Positions 1 through 6,134 of a stretch of 6,836 nucleotides of DNA are shown here, one piece after another. This stretch comes from Planctomycetota bacterium (GTDB taxonomy: Bacteria; Planctomycetota; Phycisphaerae; WQYP01): assembly GCA_021816165.1 (NCBI GenBank), contig JAKAYZ010000119.1:1-6836 (forward strand), read 5' to 3'. Made by a program: the position numbers and the translations under genes. The first letter of the stretch is position 1; the number at the start of each line of letters is the position of its first letter. The notes under the pieces were generated by a model that did not search any database, was not told the DNA's origin, and was given only the letters and a program-made list of their open reading frames with translations.

Positions 1-145
1 GGGCGTTGCCAATATCTCCGACATTGAACAATTGATGCATCTGCCCATCGCCGGCATTATCGTGGGCCGGGCGATCTACGAGGCCACATTGGACGTGGCC
101 GAAGCCGTTAAACTGCTGGCCTCGGCATCGCCCTCGGCAAATTAA
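1..145 (+). CDS. hisA: HisA, C-terminal end (partial): ProFAR isomerase
   Basis: This is the tail of a gene that begins left of the window; 47 complete codons are visible before TAA at 143-145. HisA isomerises the aminoaldose ProFAR to the aminoketose PRFAR in histidine biosynthesis, in the cytoplasm, as a (beta/alpha)8 barrel. The visible part starts with GVANISDIEQL and continues with IAGIIVGRAIYEATLDVAEAV. This matches the last two barrel strands of HisA, where the G-V-x-x-[IL]-x-D-I and G-x-I-V-G-[RK]-A-[IL]-Y-E stretches bind a substrate phosphate. HisF, the closest paralogue, normally has A-A-S-I-F-H in place of the A-[IL]-Y-E stretch, so HisA is preferred. The tail after the last helix (ASASPSAN) is short and unremarkable. 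An 84-base gap containing a possible promoter separates it from the next gene, so the two need not be in one transcript. Confidence 0.85.
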   Translation, partial: GVANISDIEQLMHLPIAGIIVGRAIYEATLDVAEAVKLLASASPSAN

Positions 146-166
146 GCCGTCAACATCCAATTCAAC

Positions 167-172
167 TATAAT
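167..172 (+). promoter_or_regulatory. Candidate -10 box for the serine acetyltransferase gene
   Basis: TATAAT matches the sigma-70 -10 consensus exactly and lies in the 84-base gap after hisA. The best upstream hexamer is TTAAGC at 142-147, with a long 19-base spacer and a poor match, and it overlaps the hisA stop. Transcription would begin near 179 and leave a leader of about 50 bases before the ATG at 230. The -10 is striking but the -35 is weak. Confidence 0.4.
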
Positions 173-214
173 CAGGTGGCCTGCCGCACGGTAAGCGGCG
201 CAGGTGGCATCAAT

Positions 215-219
215 GGAGA
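215..219 (+). promoter_or_regulatory. Ribosome binding site deciding the cysE start
   Basis: GGAGA lies 10 bases ahead of the ATG at 230. The longer reading from GTG at 176 has no comparable site and adds 18 residues ([10 protein letters not shown] and so on) that do not look like the family N-terminus. The ATG at 230 is therefore preferred. Confidence 0.55.
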
Positions 220-229
220 TGGCAGAATA

Positions 230-1174
230 ATGCGGCAAGTCCCTGGCGATATCAGCAAGCTGACCGAAGCCTTGATAAACAGTTACGAGGTGCATGCATC
301 GACTGCCTATGTCGGGTCCAATTTCCTGCCGAATCGCGACACGATTATCGAAATATGCTCGCTGCTGCGCGAGCTGTTGTTTCCCGGTTTTTTTGGCCGC
401 CAGAATCTCACCAGTGCCGATTTATCCTTCCATGTGAATTCCCTGCTGACGCGCCTGCGCGATCTGCTTTTCGATCAGGTGCGCCGGGCCATCCGCCATC
501 AGCATCAACGCGGCGGCAAGGGAGACTGTCCCGATTGTGACCAGACCGCCTTGGCTACGGTGGATGAATTTCTCGGTTCGCTGCCGGAAATCCGCCGTGT
601 GCTGAGCACCGATGCTCAAGCCGCATTTGATGGCGACCCGGCCGCTGCCAGCATTGATGAAATCGTCTTCAGCTACCCGGGATATTTTGCCATTACCGTG
701 TACCGCATTGCGCATGAACTCCATCGCCTCGGCGTGCCACTGATTCCCCGCGCCATGACGGAGTATGCCCACGGTGTGACGGGCATCGACATCCATCCCG
801 GTGCCAGCATAGGGGAGTATTTTTTTATTGATCACGGTACCGGCGTGGTAATCGGTGAAACCACCATCATCGGCCGGAATGTCAAAATTTACCAGGGCGT
901 GACACTCGGAGCGCTTTCCACCCGCGGCGGTCAATCGCTGCGGGGGTCCAAACGCCACCCAACCATCGAAGATGATGTCATGGTGTACCCCAATGCCAGT
1001 ATTCTTGGTGGCGAAACCGTTGTCGGTCGAGGTGCCACCATCAATGGCAATGTCTTTGTCACCCAGTCGGTGCCATCCAATACCCGCGTCAGCGTAAAAC
1101 ACCCGGAATTGCAGTACCGCAATCGGCCGCCGCGCGAATTTGTGCAGGAACTCCCGCCCGACTTCCAGATATAA
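230..1174 (+). CDS. cysE: Serine O-acetyltransferase (CysE/EpsC type)
   Basis: The product is 314 residues. It transfers acetyl from acetyl-CoA to L-serine to give O-acetylserine, the carbon acceptor for sulfide in cysteine synthesis, and is a cytoplasmic, usually oligomeric enzyme. The N-terminal helical part carries LLFPGFFG (residues 49-56), the signature of the long SAT subfamily. A CPDC motif at 100-103 follows, then [16 protein letters not shown] (149-164). The C-terminal half is a left-handed beta-helix of hexapeptide repeats: [11 protein letters not shown] (185-195), [14 protein letters not shown] (198-211) and [13 protein letters not shown] (218-230). By alignment from memory to E. 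coli CysE, H189 in DIHP and H243 in KRHPTI are the counterparts of active-site H158 and H193. The E. coli-like N-terminal DPA segment is not evident. The final [15 protein letters not shown] is a short tail. The gene stands alone between hisA and the M50 gene. Family assignment is secure; the exact start rests on the ribosome binding site. Confidence 0.93.
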   Translation: MRQVPGDISKLTEALINSYEVHASTAYVGSNFLPNRDTIIEICSLLRELLFPGFFGRQNLTSADLSFHVNSLLTRLRDLLFDQVRRAIRHQHQRGGKGDCPDCDQTALATVDEFLGSLPEIRRVLSTDAQAAFDGDPAAASIDEIVFSYPGYFAITVYRIAHELHRLGVPLIPRAMTEYAHGVTGIDIHPGASIGEYFFIDHGTGVVIGETTIIGRNVKIYQGVTLGALSTRGGQSLRGSKRHPTIEDDVMVYPNASILGGETVVGRGATINGNVFVTQSVPSNTRVSVKHPELQYRNRPPREFVQELPPDFQI

Positions 1175-1322
1175 CGGGGACCCGGATCGGCCTTTTCGCA
1201 TCGATCAACCCGCCGGGTAAATCGCGCCAATTGCGGCATCCTGCCCTATAGTGATGGGCGTGGTCTGATACGGGGATACTTACGCGGTGTGCCAGCTGAC
1301 TGGCGATGTGGACGGCGTAATT

Positions 1323-1327
1323 AAGGA
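1323..1327 (+). promoter_or_regulatory. Ribosome binding site of the M50 protease gene
   Basis: AAGGA is 7 bases upstream of the ATG at 1335. It supports this ATG over the in-frame GTG at 1287, which has no similar site. Confidence 0.5.
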
Positions 1328-1334
1328 TTTGCCA

Positions 1335-2270
1335 ATGTTTCGCGGCGCATTTAGACTCTTTCGGATAGCCGGTATCACGGTTTATCTGCACTACACATGG
1401 TTTTTGGCCGTTCTATTTTTTGCGCAGTCACCCATTGAACGTTACTCCCGTGCCTGGTGGAACTATGCTGAAGCCATCGGGCTGTTTGCCATTGTGCTTA
1501 CCCATGAATTTGGCCATGCACTGGCTACCCGCAGTGTGGGTGGCAAGGCCGATACCATCATATTGTGGCCTTTTGGCGGTATTGCCTTTGTCAATGCGCC
1601 ACGGCGACCGCTGGCTACGCTTTGGGCCATTGCCGCCGGTCCGCTGGTGAATGTCATTCTGCTGCCGGTGTTTTGGGGTTTAACCCATCTGGCGCTTGCC
1701 CATAGCGCCAGCTTGAACCCCAATTTAATCAAATTTCTATCCGCCCTGGAAATTATGAACATCGTGCTGCTGGTGTTTAATATTTTGCCCATCTATCCCC
1801 TTGATGGCGGGCAGATACTCTCCAGTATCCTGTGGCTTTTTATGAAGGAAATGCGGGCAATTCGTATCGCGGCCGGCATCGGCATGCTCGGTTCGGTTGC
1901 TCTGGTGGTATTTCTGTTGTCGCGCGGGGGCGGGGTCGGCAGCAATATATACTCCATCTTGATCATCGGCTTCCTCTTCTTCTCCGCGCGGCGGGCTTAT
2001 ATGGCCGCCGGCCAGCGGCCCGCACCATCGGGTGTCGTTGCCAATTGCCACTGTCCCAAATGTCACAACAGTCCCCCAACCGGATTGAATATTAAATGCC
2101 CGGAATGCAATACGCAGTTTGATATCTTTGCCGCCAGTGCCGTGTGCCCCGGCTGCGGCCAGCGTTATACGCACGTCCCGATCACCTGCGGCAACTGCCA
2201 CACCACAAGCCCCATTGCCGACTGGCTCACGGTGGCCACTGTAGATGCCGGTGCGGCCAAAGATCAGTGA
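1335..2270 (+). CDS. Site-2-protease family (M50) zinc metallopeptidase with C-terminal double zinc ribbon
   Basis: The product is a 311-residue integral membrane protein of the S2P/M50 family, which cleaves membrane-embedded substrates within the bilayer. The HExxH zinc motif is H57-E-F-G-H61 in a hydrophobic segment. The second motif is NILPIYPLDGG (149-159), whose D157 is the expected third zinc ligand. Hydrophobic segments lie near residues 13-31, 46-60, 96-121, 137-152, 179-196 and 204-217, giving about six membrane passes. Instead of the CBS or PDZ domains common in other subgroups, the soluble tail has four CxxC knuckles (C240/C243, C255/C258, C271/C274, C285/C288), enough for two zinc ribbons. 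The ATG at 1335 is chosen over GTG at 1287 because AAGGA at 1323-1327 sits 7 bases ahead and MFRGAFRLFRIAGITV is a typical start for this subgroup. The substrate cannot be told from sequence; no anti-sigma or sigma factor gene is adjacent. Confidence 0.9.
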   Translation: MFRGAFRLFRIAGITVYLHYTWFLAVLFFAQSPIERYSRAWWNYAEAIGLFAIVLTHEFGHALATRSVGGKADTIILWPFGGIAFVNAPRRPLATLWAIAAGPLVNVILLPVFWGLTHLALAHSASLNPNLIKFLSALEIMNIVLLVFNILPIYPLDGGQILSSILWLFMKEMRAIRIAAGIGMLGSVALVVFLLSRGGGVGSNIYSILIIGFLFFSARRAYMAAGQRPAPSGVVANCHCPKCHNSPPTGLNIKCPECNTQFDIFAASAVCPGCGQRYTHVPITCGNCHTTSPIADWLTVATVDAGAAKDQ

Positions 2271-2312
2271 TAGCCGCAATCGGTATTAACACGGCACGGG
2301 TAATATTTATTT

Positions 2313-2340
2313 ACAGTGGCGAGTTTCAAGCATCCACTGT
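2313..2340. terminator. Inverted repeat between convergent genes, possible weak terminator
   Basis: ACAGTGG (2313-2319) and CCACTGT (2334-2340) are perfect 7-base complements around a 14-base loop that contains the stop codon of the ligase gene. It lies where the M50 gene and the ligase gene converge, only 55 bases apart, where a bidirectional terminator would be expected. Neither side carries a clear U-tract, so Rho-independent activity is doubtful. Confidence 0.22.
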
Positions 2341-3819
2341 GGAGGGTGCCGCCGCCGGTGGTGTAAGGTGTCTTTTAGATATTTTGCCTGTGGGCGTCAG
2401 CGGCATGCTGTCAACGTAGAAAAATTCACGTGGGGCTTTGTACGCCGCCAGAGATCGGCATACAAACGCCCGCAATTCATGCGGGCTTGGTTTACTTGCA
2501 AGATCGGCGTTCCATTGGATAAACGCCACTGGCACCTCCCCACGCTGTGCATCTTTCACACCGATGACAGCCGCCAGCACCACCCCGGGAAATTGCCGCA
2601 GCACCTCCTCTATCTGCGCTGGCACAATTTTTTCTCCGCCCATGATGATCAGGTCTTTTTTTCGCCCGGTGATATATAAAAAATCGTCTGCATCACGGCG
2701 CGCAATGTCACCCGTCTTAAACCAGCCGTCAGCCGTAAGCACCTCGGCTGTGTCTCTCGGGCGGTTGTAGTAGCCCTTCATTACATTGGGGCCTCGAATC
2801 CAAAGTTCTCCCGGTTCACCGGGTGCAGAATCGACACCAGAATCATCCGTCAGACGAATCTCCACACCCGCAATGGCCTTGCCGACCGAACCGGGACGCC
2901 GCGCCCATGGCACATTAAACGAAACCATGGGCGACGTTTCAGTAAGCCCGAATCCCTCAAGCAGGGGTATGCCAAACCGCTGTTGATATTCGTCAATCAG
3001 GGAAACCGGCAGTGGCTCGCCTCCACTGATTGCGTACTGAACGCTGGCGAGGGCCTCACGCGTTGCGGCTTTAGAATGGGCTAAAATCGCGTACATCGTG
3101 GGTACCGCCACCAGCACCTGCACATGGTGTTTTCGAACCGCATCGATCACCGCCGCCGGATTAAACCGCGTGATATAAACCACTTTGCAGCCGAGGCTCA
3201 GCGGAATCAGACAGGTGGCCATCAGGCCCAGAGCATGAAACATCGGCAGCACGCCGAGAAAAGTCATTTGCCCATTGAACTTCGCATGCTCAATGGACGC
3301 TTGCGCGTTTGAATCCAGATTTTGATTCGTCAGCATCACACCTTTTGGCGCCGCACTGGTGCCGCTGGTGTACAAAATCACGGCGGTATCATCTTTACTT
3401 CGCTTCGGAGCTTGCCTTGGCCACGGTATCCGCCGGAACGACAATTCATCCATCAGCATAACTTCAAGACCGGCGTCTCGGAGGGCTGCATTATGCTCTT
3501 TGAAATAGCGGATGCTGAGAACGAATTCCAACTGGGCGTCGCGGCAGATTTCAACGAGTTCGGCGGGTTTAAGCAAAAAATTCAACATGACCGGAACGCG
3601 ATTGGACAGCCGCGCCGCCAGAAACGCTATCGCACATCCGGCCGACTGGGGAATCAATATGCCAAAACGCTCGGTCTTCCGTCGGCAACGGTTCAGATGC
3701 CCCAGCATAATGCTGCCCGCCGCCCGTAATTGCGAAAAACTCACCTCGCCACGGTCGTCCACAATGGCAGTTTGTGATCCTCGCCGCCGCCCCTGCGCTA
3801 AAATCGTTTCCAGTAGCAA
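2326..3819 (-). CDS. AMP-forming acyl-CoA (fatty acid) ligase
   Basis: The product is 497 residues of the ANL adenylate-forming superfamily. Such enzymes activate a carboxylic acid with ATP to an acyl-AMP and pass it to CoA or another thiol. Visible motifs: the P-loop YTSGTSAAPKG (150-160, K159); GFGLTETSP (289-297, E294); GWFKTGD (365-371, D371); ITGRKKDLI (383-391, R386); and PLTPTGKISK (473-482), whose K479 is the catalytic lysine of the C-terminal lid. The segment AARLSNRVPVMLNFLLKPAE recalls the ligase half of Aas (acyl-ACP synthetase), which suggests a long-chain fatty acid substrate; this is inference. No acyltransferase gene is adjacent. The start is TTG at 3819 with GGAG 6 bases ahead; an in-frame TGA at 3841-3843 rules out a much longer protein. 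It runs convergent to the M50 gene. Family very likely, substrate uncertain. Confidence 0.92.
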   Translation of the reverse strand: MLLETILAQGRRRGSQTAIVDDRGEVSFSQLRAAGSIMLGHLNRCRRKTERFGILIPQSAGCAIAFLAARLSNRVPVMLNFLLKPAELVEICRDAQLEFVLSIRYFKEHNAALRDAGLEVMLMDELSFRRIPWPRQAPKRSKDDTAVILYTSGTSAAPKGVMLTNQNLDSNAQASIEHAKFNGQMTFLGVLPMFHALGLMATCLIPLSLGCKVVYITRFNPAAVIDAVRKHHVQVLVAVPTMYAILAHSKAATREALASVQYAISGGEPLPVSLIDEYQQRFGIPLLEGFGLTETSPMVSFNVPWARRPGSVGKAIAGVEIRLTDDSGVDSAPGEPGELWIRGPNVMKGYYNRPRDTAEVLTADGWFKTGDIARRDADDFLYITGRKKDLIIMGGEKIVPAQIEEVLRQFPGVVLAAVIGVKDAQRGEVPVAFIQWNADLASKPSPHELRAFVCRSLAAYKAPREFFYVDSMPLTPTGKISKRHLTPPAAAPSTVDA

Positions 3820-3825
3820 TTCGCA

Positions 3826-3829
3826 CTCC
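3826..3829 (-). promoter_or_regulatory. Ribosome binding site supporting a TTG start of the ligase
   Basis: Read on the - strand, GGAG sits 6 bases before TTG at 3819. No ATG or GTG occurs in frame between this TTG and the upstream in-frame stop at 3841-3843, so TTG is the best start. ATT at 3834 is the only other near-start codon. Confidence 0.5.
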
Positions 3830-3877
3830 GAAATGGCCTGTCAGATGGTTCGTGGCAATGGAGCCGACCGTGCATTC

Positions 3878-3906
3878 AATCTACCCGCAGGCACACGGAT
3901 GTACAA
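3878..3906 (-). promoter_or_regulatory. Candidate promoter of the acyl-CoA ligase gene
   Basis: On the - strand, TTGTAC (3906-3901) is followed after exactly 17 bases by TAGATT (3883-3878). They match the -35 and -10 consensus at 3 of 6 and 4 of 6 positions. Transcription would start near 3871 and give a leader of about 50 bases. Spacing is ideal but the hexamers are mediocre. Confidence 0.28.
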
Positions 3907-4095
3907 TTGCATTTTTTACGTGGCAGGGGGTGACCATGGCCATTTCTCCGGGTATCCCTGAGCACGCGGTTGGCCTCACCGCATGGGCCTTTCGGGAAGG
4001 TCCCGGGAAACGCCGCAAATTTCCCTCTTTTCGGCGATTCCACCCCCGCGTGGAATATTGGACAGGCCCGGATCACCCGGGGCGATTTTATAAAG

Positions 4096-4113
4096 CTCCG
4101 GGCTTGCCCGGAG
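4096..4113. terminator. Perfect GC-rich stem-loop, possible - strand terminator
   Basis: CTCCGGG (4096-4102) and CCCGGAG (4107-4113) form a perfect 7-base stem closed by CTTG, a tetraloop known for its stability. On the - strand the stem is followed by CTTTATAAAA, a poor but present T-rich stretch; on the + strand TTGCTCAAC follows. No gene ends just before it on either strand, so it may instead belong to an unannotated RNA or to a repeat. Confidence 0.3.
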
Positions 4114-4295
4114 TTGCTCAACTTGCAGGCATGAGCCAATCATCGGAACGTGGACTCATGCCACACAGAGCGGTTCTAATATCTCGCACGGCGCCTCAGC
4201 GCCACGGAGGAAGTTACAAAAACAATATTGCAATACGACAACAAGCCCGGCGGGGCCGCACTCCGTGGCACCAGTAGCGGGCTGCACGTCCACAA

Positions 4296-4423
4296 TGGGT
4301 ATTGTCCCCATGCGTCGAATTCATTCGCATGCCGTTTTGGGGCCGCGTATTGCATTCACCCGCGTGCCCCATTTTTTTCGCCAACGCATCCGCCGGCGAT
4401 TCTGCGACCGCATGTTCCATATT
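4296..4423. repeat. Diverged direct repeat, copy 1
   Basis: The most alike stretch, 4324-4382, aligns without gaps to 4485-4543 with 46 of 59 identical bases by hand count. It includes the shared blocks CCGTTTT, ATTGC and TTCACCCGCGT. Similarity continues upstream to about 4296 (GTCCC, TGCGT) with one indel, and more loosely downstream to about 4423 (CGCCGG, TTCCA). The two copies start about 160 bases apart. What the repeat is remains unknown. Confidence 0.6.
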
Positions 4424-4438
4424 TAGCGCCGTCGTGGC

Positions 4439-4455
4439 GCGGACGTCTCGCCCGC
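4439..4455. repeat. GC-rich hairpin resembling an interspersed intergenic repeat
   Basis: GCGGACG (4439-4445), TCT, CGCCCGC (4449-4455) form a 7-base stem with one A-C mismatch. In one frame the surrounding DNA reads VARTSRPHG. Peptides of this kind appear when REP-like intergenic repeats of Planctomycetota and Verrucomicrobiota are translated by mistake. That link is from memory and only one copy is in this window. Confidence 0.35.
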
Positions 4456-4456
4456 A

Positions 4457-4594
4457 TGGATACCGTCCCGCTGCGTTGCATCCCTTCGCACACCGTTTTA
4501 TGACCGCGAATTGCGTTCACCCGCGTACTCAATGTTTAGCGCCATCGCCGGGCGATGGGCGCTAATCTCAATTCCAAATTGCGGCCCCTGTGAC
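4457..4594. repeat. Diverged direct repeat, copy 2
   Basis: Second copy of the duplication; its core 4485-4543 matches 4324-4382. Here the end of the core (TTTAGCGCC) forms the left arm of a long stem-loop at 4536-4565 that copy 1 cannot form in the same place. The same TTTAGCGCC also occurs at 4422-4430, between the copies, where GCGCC pairs with GGCGC at 4436-4440. Confidence 0.6.
4536..4565. repeat. Long bulged stem-loop
   Basis: TTAGCGCC (4536-4543) pairs perfectly with GGCGCTAA (4558-4565). Inside, ATCGC (4544-4548) pairs with GCGAT (4552-4556), leaving a bulged G4557 and the loop CGG. That is 13 base pairs in 30 bases. No U-tract follows on either strand, so a terminator is unlikely; a mobile-repeat hairpin or RNA structure is more plausible. 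Confidence 0.5.
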
Positions 4595-4606
4595 AAGAAT
4601 GTCACA
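4589..4606. repeat. TGTGAC-N6-GTCACA inverted repeat
   Basis: Two perfect 6-base arms (4589-4594 and 4601-4606) surround AAGAAT. It resembles the TGTGA/TCACA half-sites of CRP-family regulators, but the spacing between the TGTGA and TCACA cores is 8 rather than 6 and no gene starts nearby. Regulatory function is not supported by context. Confidence 0.3.
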
Positions 4607-4926
4607 TCCGCCACCCCATTTAGCCGCGTGCATGGTGCACGTGATGATGCATGGCCCCGTCCGGCCGCCCCGTTTTTCAACACATCGTGCGCCGAGGCCA
4701 GAACGCCACCCGATTATTTGTTTATTAAATCCAACCGTGGTACCGACCTCAATAATTCGGCGTTACGCACGCAATACCGCGACGCGGAAGCGGGCGGCAA
4801 CTTGGCCGGGGCACTCTCGCCCGCCAATTTCTGCCCAAAAGTGGCGTGGCAAGGGGGAGGGCGGGAGACCCGGGTCTGCGGTGGAAATACCGCCGCGACG
4901 CGTCCTCGACAAATTTCTGAAAAGAA

Positions 4927-6132
4927 TTAACGTCTTAATTTCCATGAAACCTGCCACCTCAGGGCCCGCCGGCTCGAGCAAAAGATCAGCGTGTGTTTTC
5001 CCCACCAAGTTAGCTGCCGATAGCCCGATGTTCCGCACCGAAAGGGTACCGATCTGCCTGCAGCAACCAACTTCCGTTCCACCCGAAATATCCAGACACG
5101 AAGCGTTGCCCGGTTTCTCTCGCCCGCCGTGCCATTCCTCACCATTGGAGCGTCGGCGGTGCAGACGGCCAACGCCGAGCCGGAAATTGTAAATGCTGGG
5201 GCGTAGCACTGGCTGGGAAATCCGGCCTCCGCGAGGCAGCGGCCGTCGACCGCGCTGTACAGCGCCAGGTGCCTCCCCCATGCAACAGCGACTCTGCCGC
5301 CTCCTATGGCGTAGCACGTCGCCGGACCCCATCTGGTACCGGCTGGCGGTGCGATCACCACGACCCGTTTTCCGCTTCGGCTGTTCCATACCTCAATGCG
5401 CCTTGGCATGGTGCAGTAAGCGGCCAAAAGCGGGCCCTTGGGTTCCGACTGAAGCCGAACAATGTGGTAGGAAATAAGCGGTGCTGGCGAAAACAGCAGT
5501 TGCGAGGTCTTCGCACTAAAGAAATAAATGGCTCCACCGCCAAATCCCACCAGCTTGCGGCCGCCGTCGACGTAGAGCAGCCTCTGTGGACCGCGCGGCG
5601 GGATCGGCAGCGGCCCAAGGGTGCCGGTGTGCAGGGTTGAGAGGGGCTTCTTCTTTCCAAACGACCAGATCTGCCACCGCGCCTTCAGGCCCGCGCCCAT
5701 TGGCCGCGAACCACCGGTCCCGCTGAACGCCAATGCCACAAATCGTGATCCATCTGGCGAAAACGACGGCTCTGCGGCGAACGCTGTTGCCCGCGCGGAC
5801 GCTCGCCGACGGTGGCGTCCAAGAATCTTGGTCCAAGTTGTGCCGCAGGTGTCGGTCATCCCTAAAGTCAGCGGGGAAAGTACGCCGACGGCACCGTCGT
5901 GAATGGCGAAGAGGCGGTTCGACGCAACAGGCCGTAAGATGCGCAACGCCCGCACACGTATATCCCGTTCCAGACGTATCCGCGCGAGCGGGCGCGAGGC
6001 CGCTGACGCAGGCACCCAACCGCCACAAATCGCCTGTACGTAGAGGGCGGCGGCAACGGCCCCCGCAGCCGCGAAGCGCGACCGCACCATCGAGACGCAC
6101 TTCCGTCGCCAGCCAAATTGGGTGGCGCGCAT
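4927..6132 (-). CDS. Exported beta-propeller-like protein coupled to the RHS gene, function unknown
   Basis: The product is 401 residues and I do not recognise a named family. The N-terminus has a basic region (W-R-R-K, then R17 and R19), a hydrophobic core AAAGAVAAALYVQAI (21-35) and a signal peptidase I-like site ASA-A after residue 44, so export is likely. The mature part has propeller-type strand pairs: PSFSPDGSRFVALAFSG (122-138), VGFGGGAIYFFSAKTSQLL (195-213), IEVWNSRSGKRVVVI (246-260), VAVAWGRHLALYSAVDGRCL (281-300) and LRVWIFRVERKL (344-355). These suggest a WD40/TolB-like fold of uncertain blade number. Ten cysteines are present, eight after the cleavage site. The ATG at 6132 lies 2 bases past the upstream stop and has GGAGG 6 bases ahead, so translational coupling is probable; M15 is an alternative start. 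Position suggests a partner of, or protection from, the RHS tail; this is inference. Confidence 0.78.
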   Translation of the reverse strand: MRATQFGWRRKCVSMVRSRFAAAGAVAAALYVQAICGGWVPASAASRPLARIRLERDIRVRALRILRPVASNRLFAIHDGAVGVLSPLTLGMTDTCGTTWTKILGRHRRRASARATAFAAEPSFSPDGSRFVALAFSGTGGSRPMGAGLKARWQIWSFGKKKPLSTLHTGTLGPLPIPPRGPQRLLYVDGGRKLVGFGGGAIYFFSAKTSQLLFSPAPLISYHIVRLQSEPKGPLLAAYCTMPRRIEVWNSRSGKRVVVIAPPAGTRWGPATCYAIGGGRVAVAWGRHLALYSAVDGRCLAEAGFPSQCYAPAFTISGSALAVCTADAPMVRNGTAGERNRATLRVWIFRVERKLVAAGRSVPFRCGTSGYRQLTWWGKHTLIFCSSRRALRWQVSWKLRR

Positions 6133-6134
6133 CG

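Larger units (their letters stand above)
3844..4926. other. About 1.1 kb without a convincing gene: degenerate, repeat-bearing DNA
   Basis: No open frame here gives a recognisable protein on either strand. The frames that exist are short, rich in Pro, Arg, His and Cys, and overlap one another, as expected of non-coding GC-rich DNA. What can be seen: a possible ligase promoter (3878-3906), a 113-codon frame at 3936-4277 with a good Shine-Dalgarno but an implausible product, a stable hairpin at 4096-4113, a short hairpin GGCGC/GCGCC at 4190-4203, a diverged direct duplication (4296-4594), hairpins at 4439-4455 and 4536-4565, a symmetric TGTGAC element at 4589-4606, a CGTGCA/TGCACG hairpin at 4627-4641, and a 12-base palindrome AGACCCGGGTCT at 4866-4877. 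No tRNA, rRNA, CRISPR array or known riboswitch core was recognised. No good terminator for the - strand gene ending at 4927 was found. Confidence 0.6.

Noticed and set aside
422..1201. Long - strand frame of 259 codons opposite the serine acetyltransferase
   Set aside because: It is the antisense of a strongly conserved gene, has no recognisable motif and no ribosome binding site.
1175..1230. Terminator after the serine acetyltransferase gene
   Set aside because: Only short pairings are present (CCG/CGG before CCTTTT, and the 11-base ACCCG-C-CGGGT palindrome at 1208-1218 without a U-tract); too weak to call.
3876..4139. A - strand frame of 87 codons upstream of the ligase (MAHACKLSNSGQ...)
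   Set aside because: No ribosome binding site of note, no family resemblance, and it spans the stable hairpin at 4096-4113.
3936..4180. Structured RNA such as a cobalamin riboswitch, SRP RNA or tRNA
   Set aside because: No conserved core such as the cobalamin-switch GCTGCCCGCAACTG-like block, the SRP GGAAGGAAGCA-type loop, or a T-arm GTTCRANNC with a matching acceptor stem could be found.
4296..4594. CRISPR array or integron attC sites
   Set aside because: Only two diverged copies with unequal spacing and no short identical repeats; no paired RYYYAAC and GTTRRRY core sites.
4790..4824. GCGGGCG/CGCCCGC inverted repeat as terminator of the propeller gene
   Set aside because: The loop is 21 bases and no T-rich stretch follows on the - strand; such pairings are easy to find in GC-rich DNA.
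4590..5192. A + strand frame of 200 codons
   Set aside because: It overlaps the 3' end of the exported propeller gene in antisense, is Pro/Arg/Ser-rich with no domain, and has no plausible start signal.
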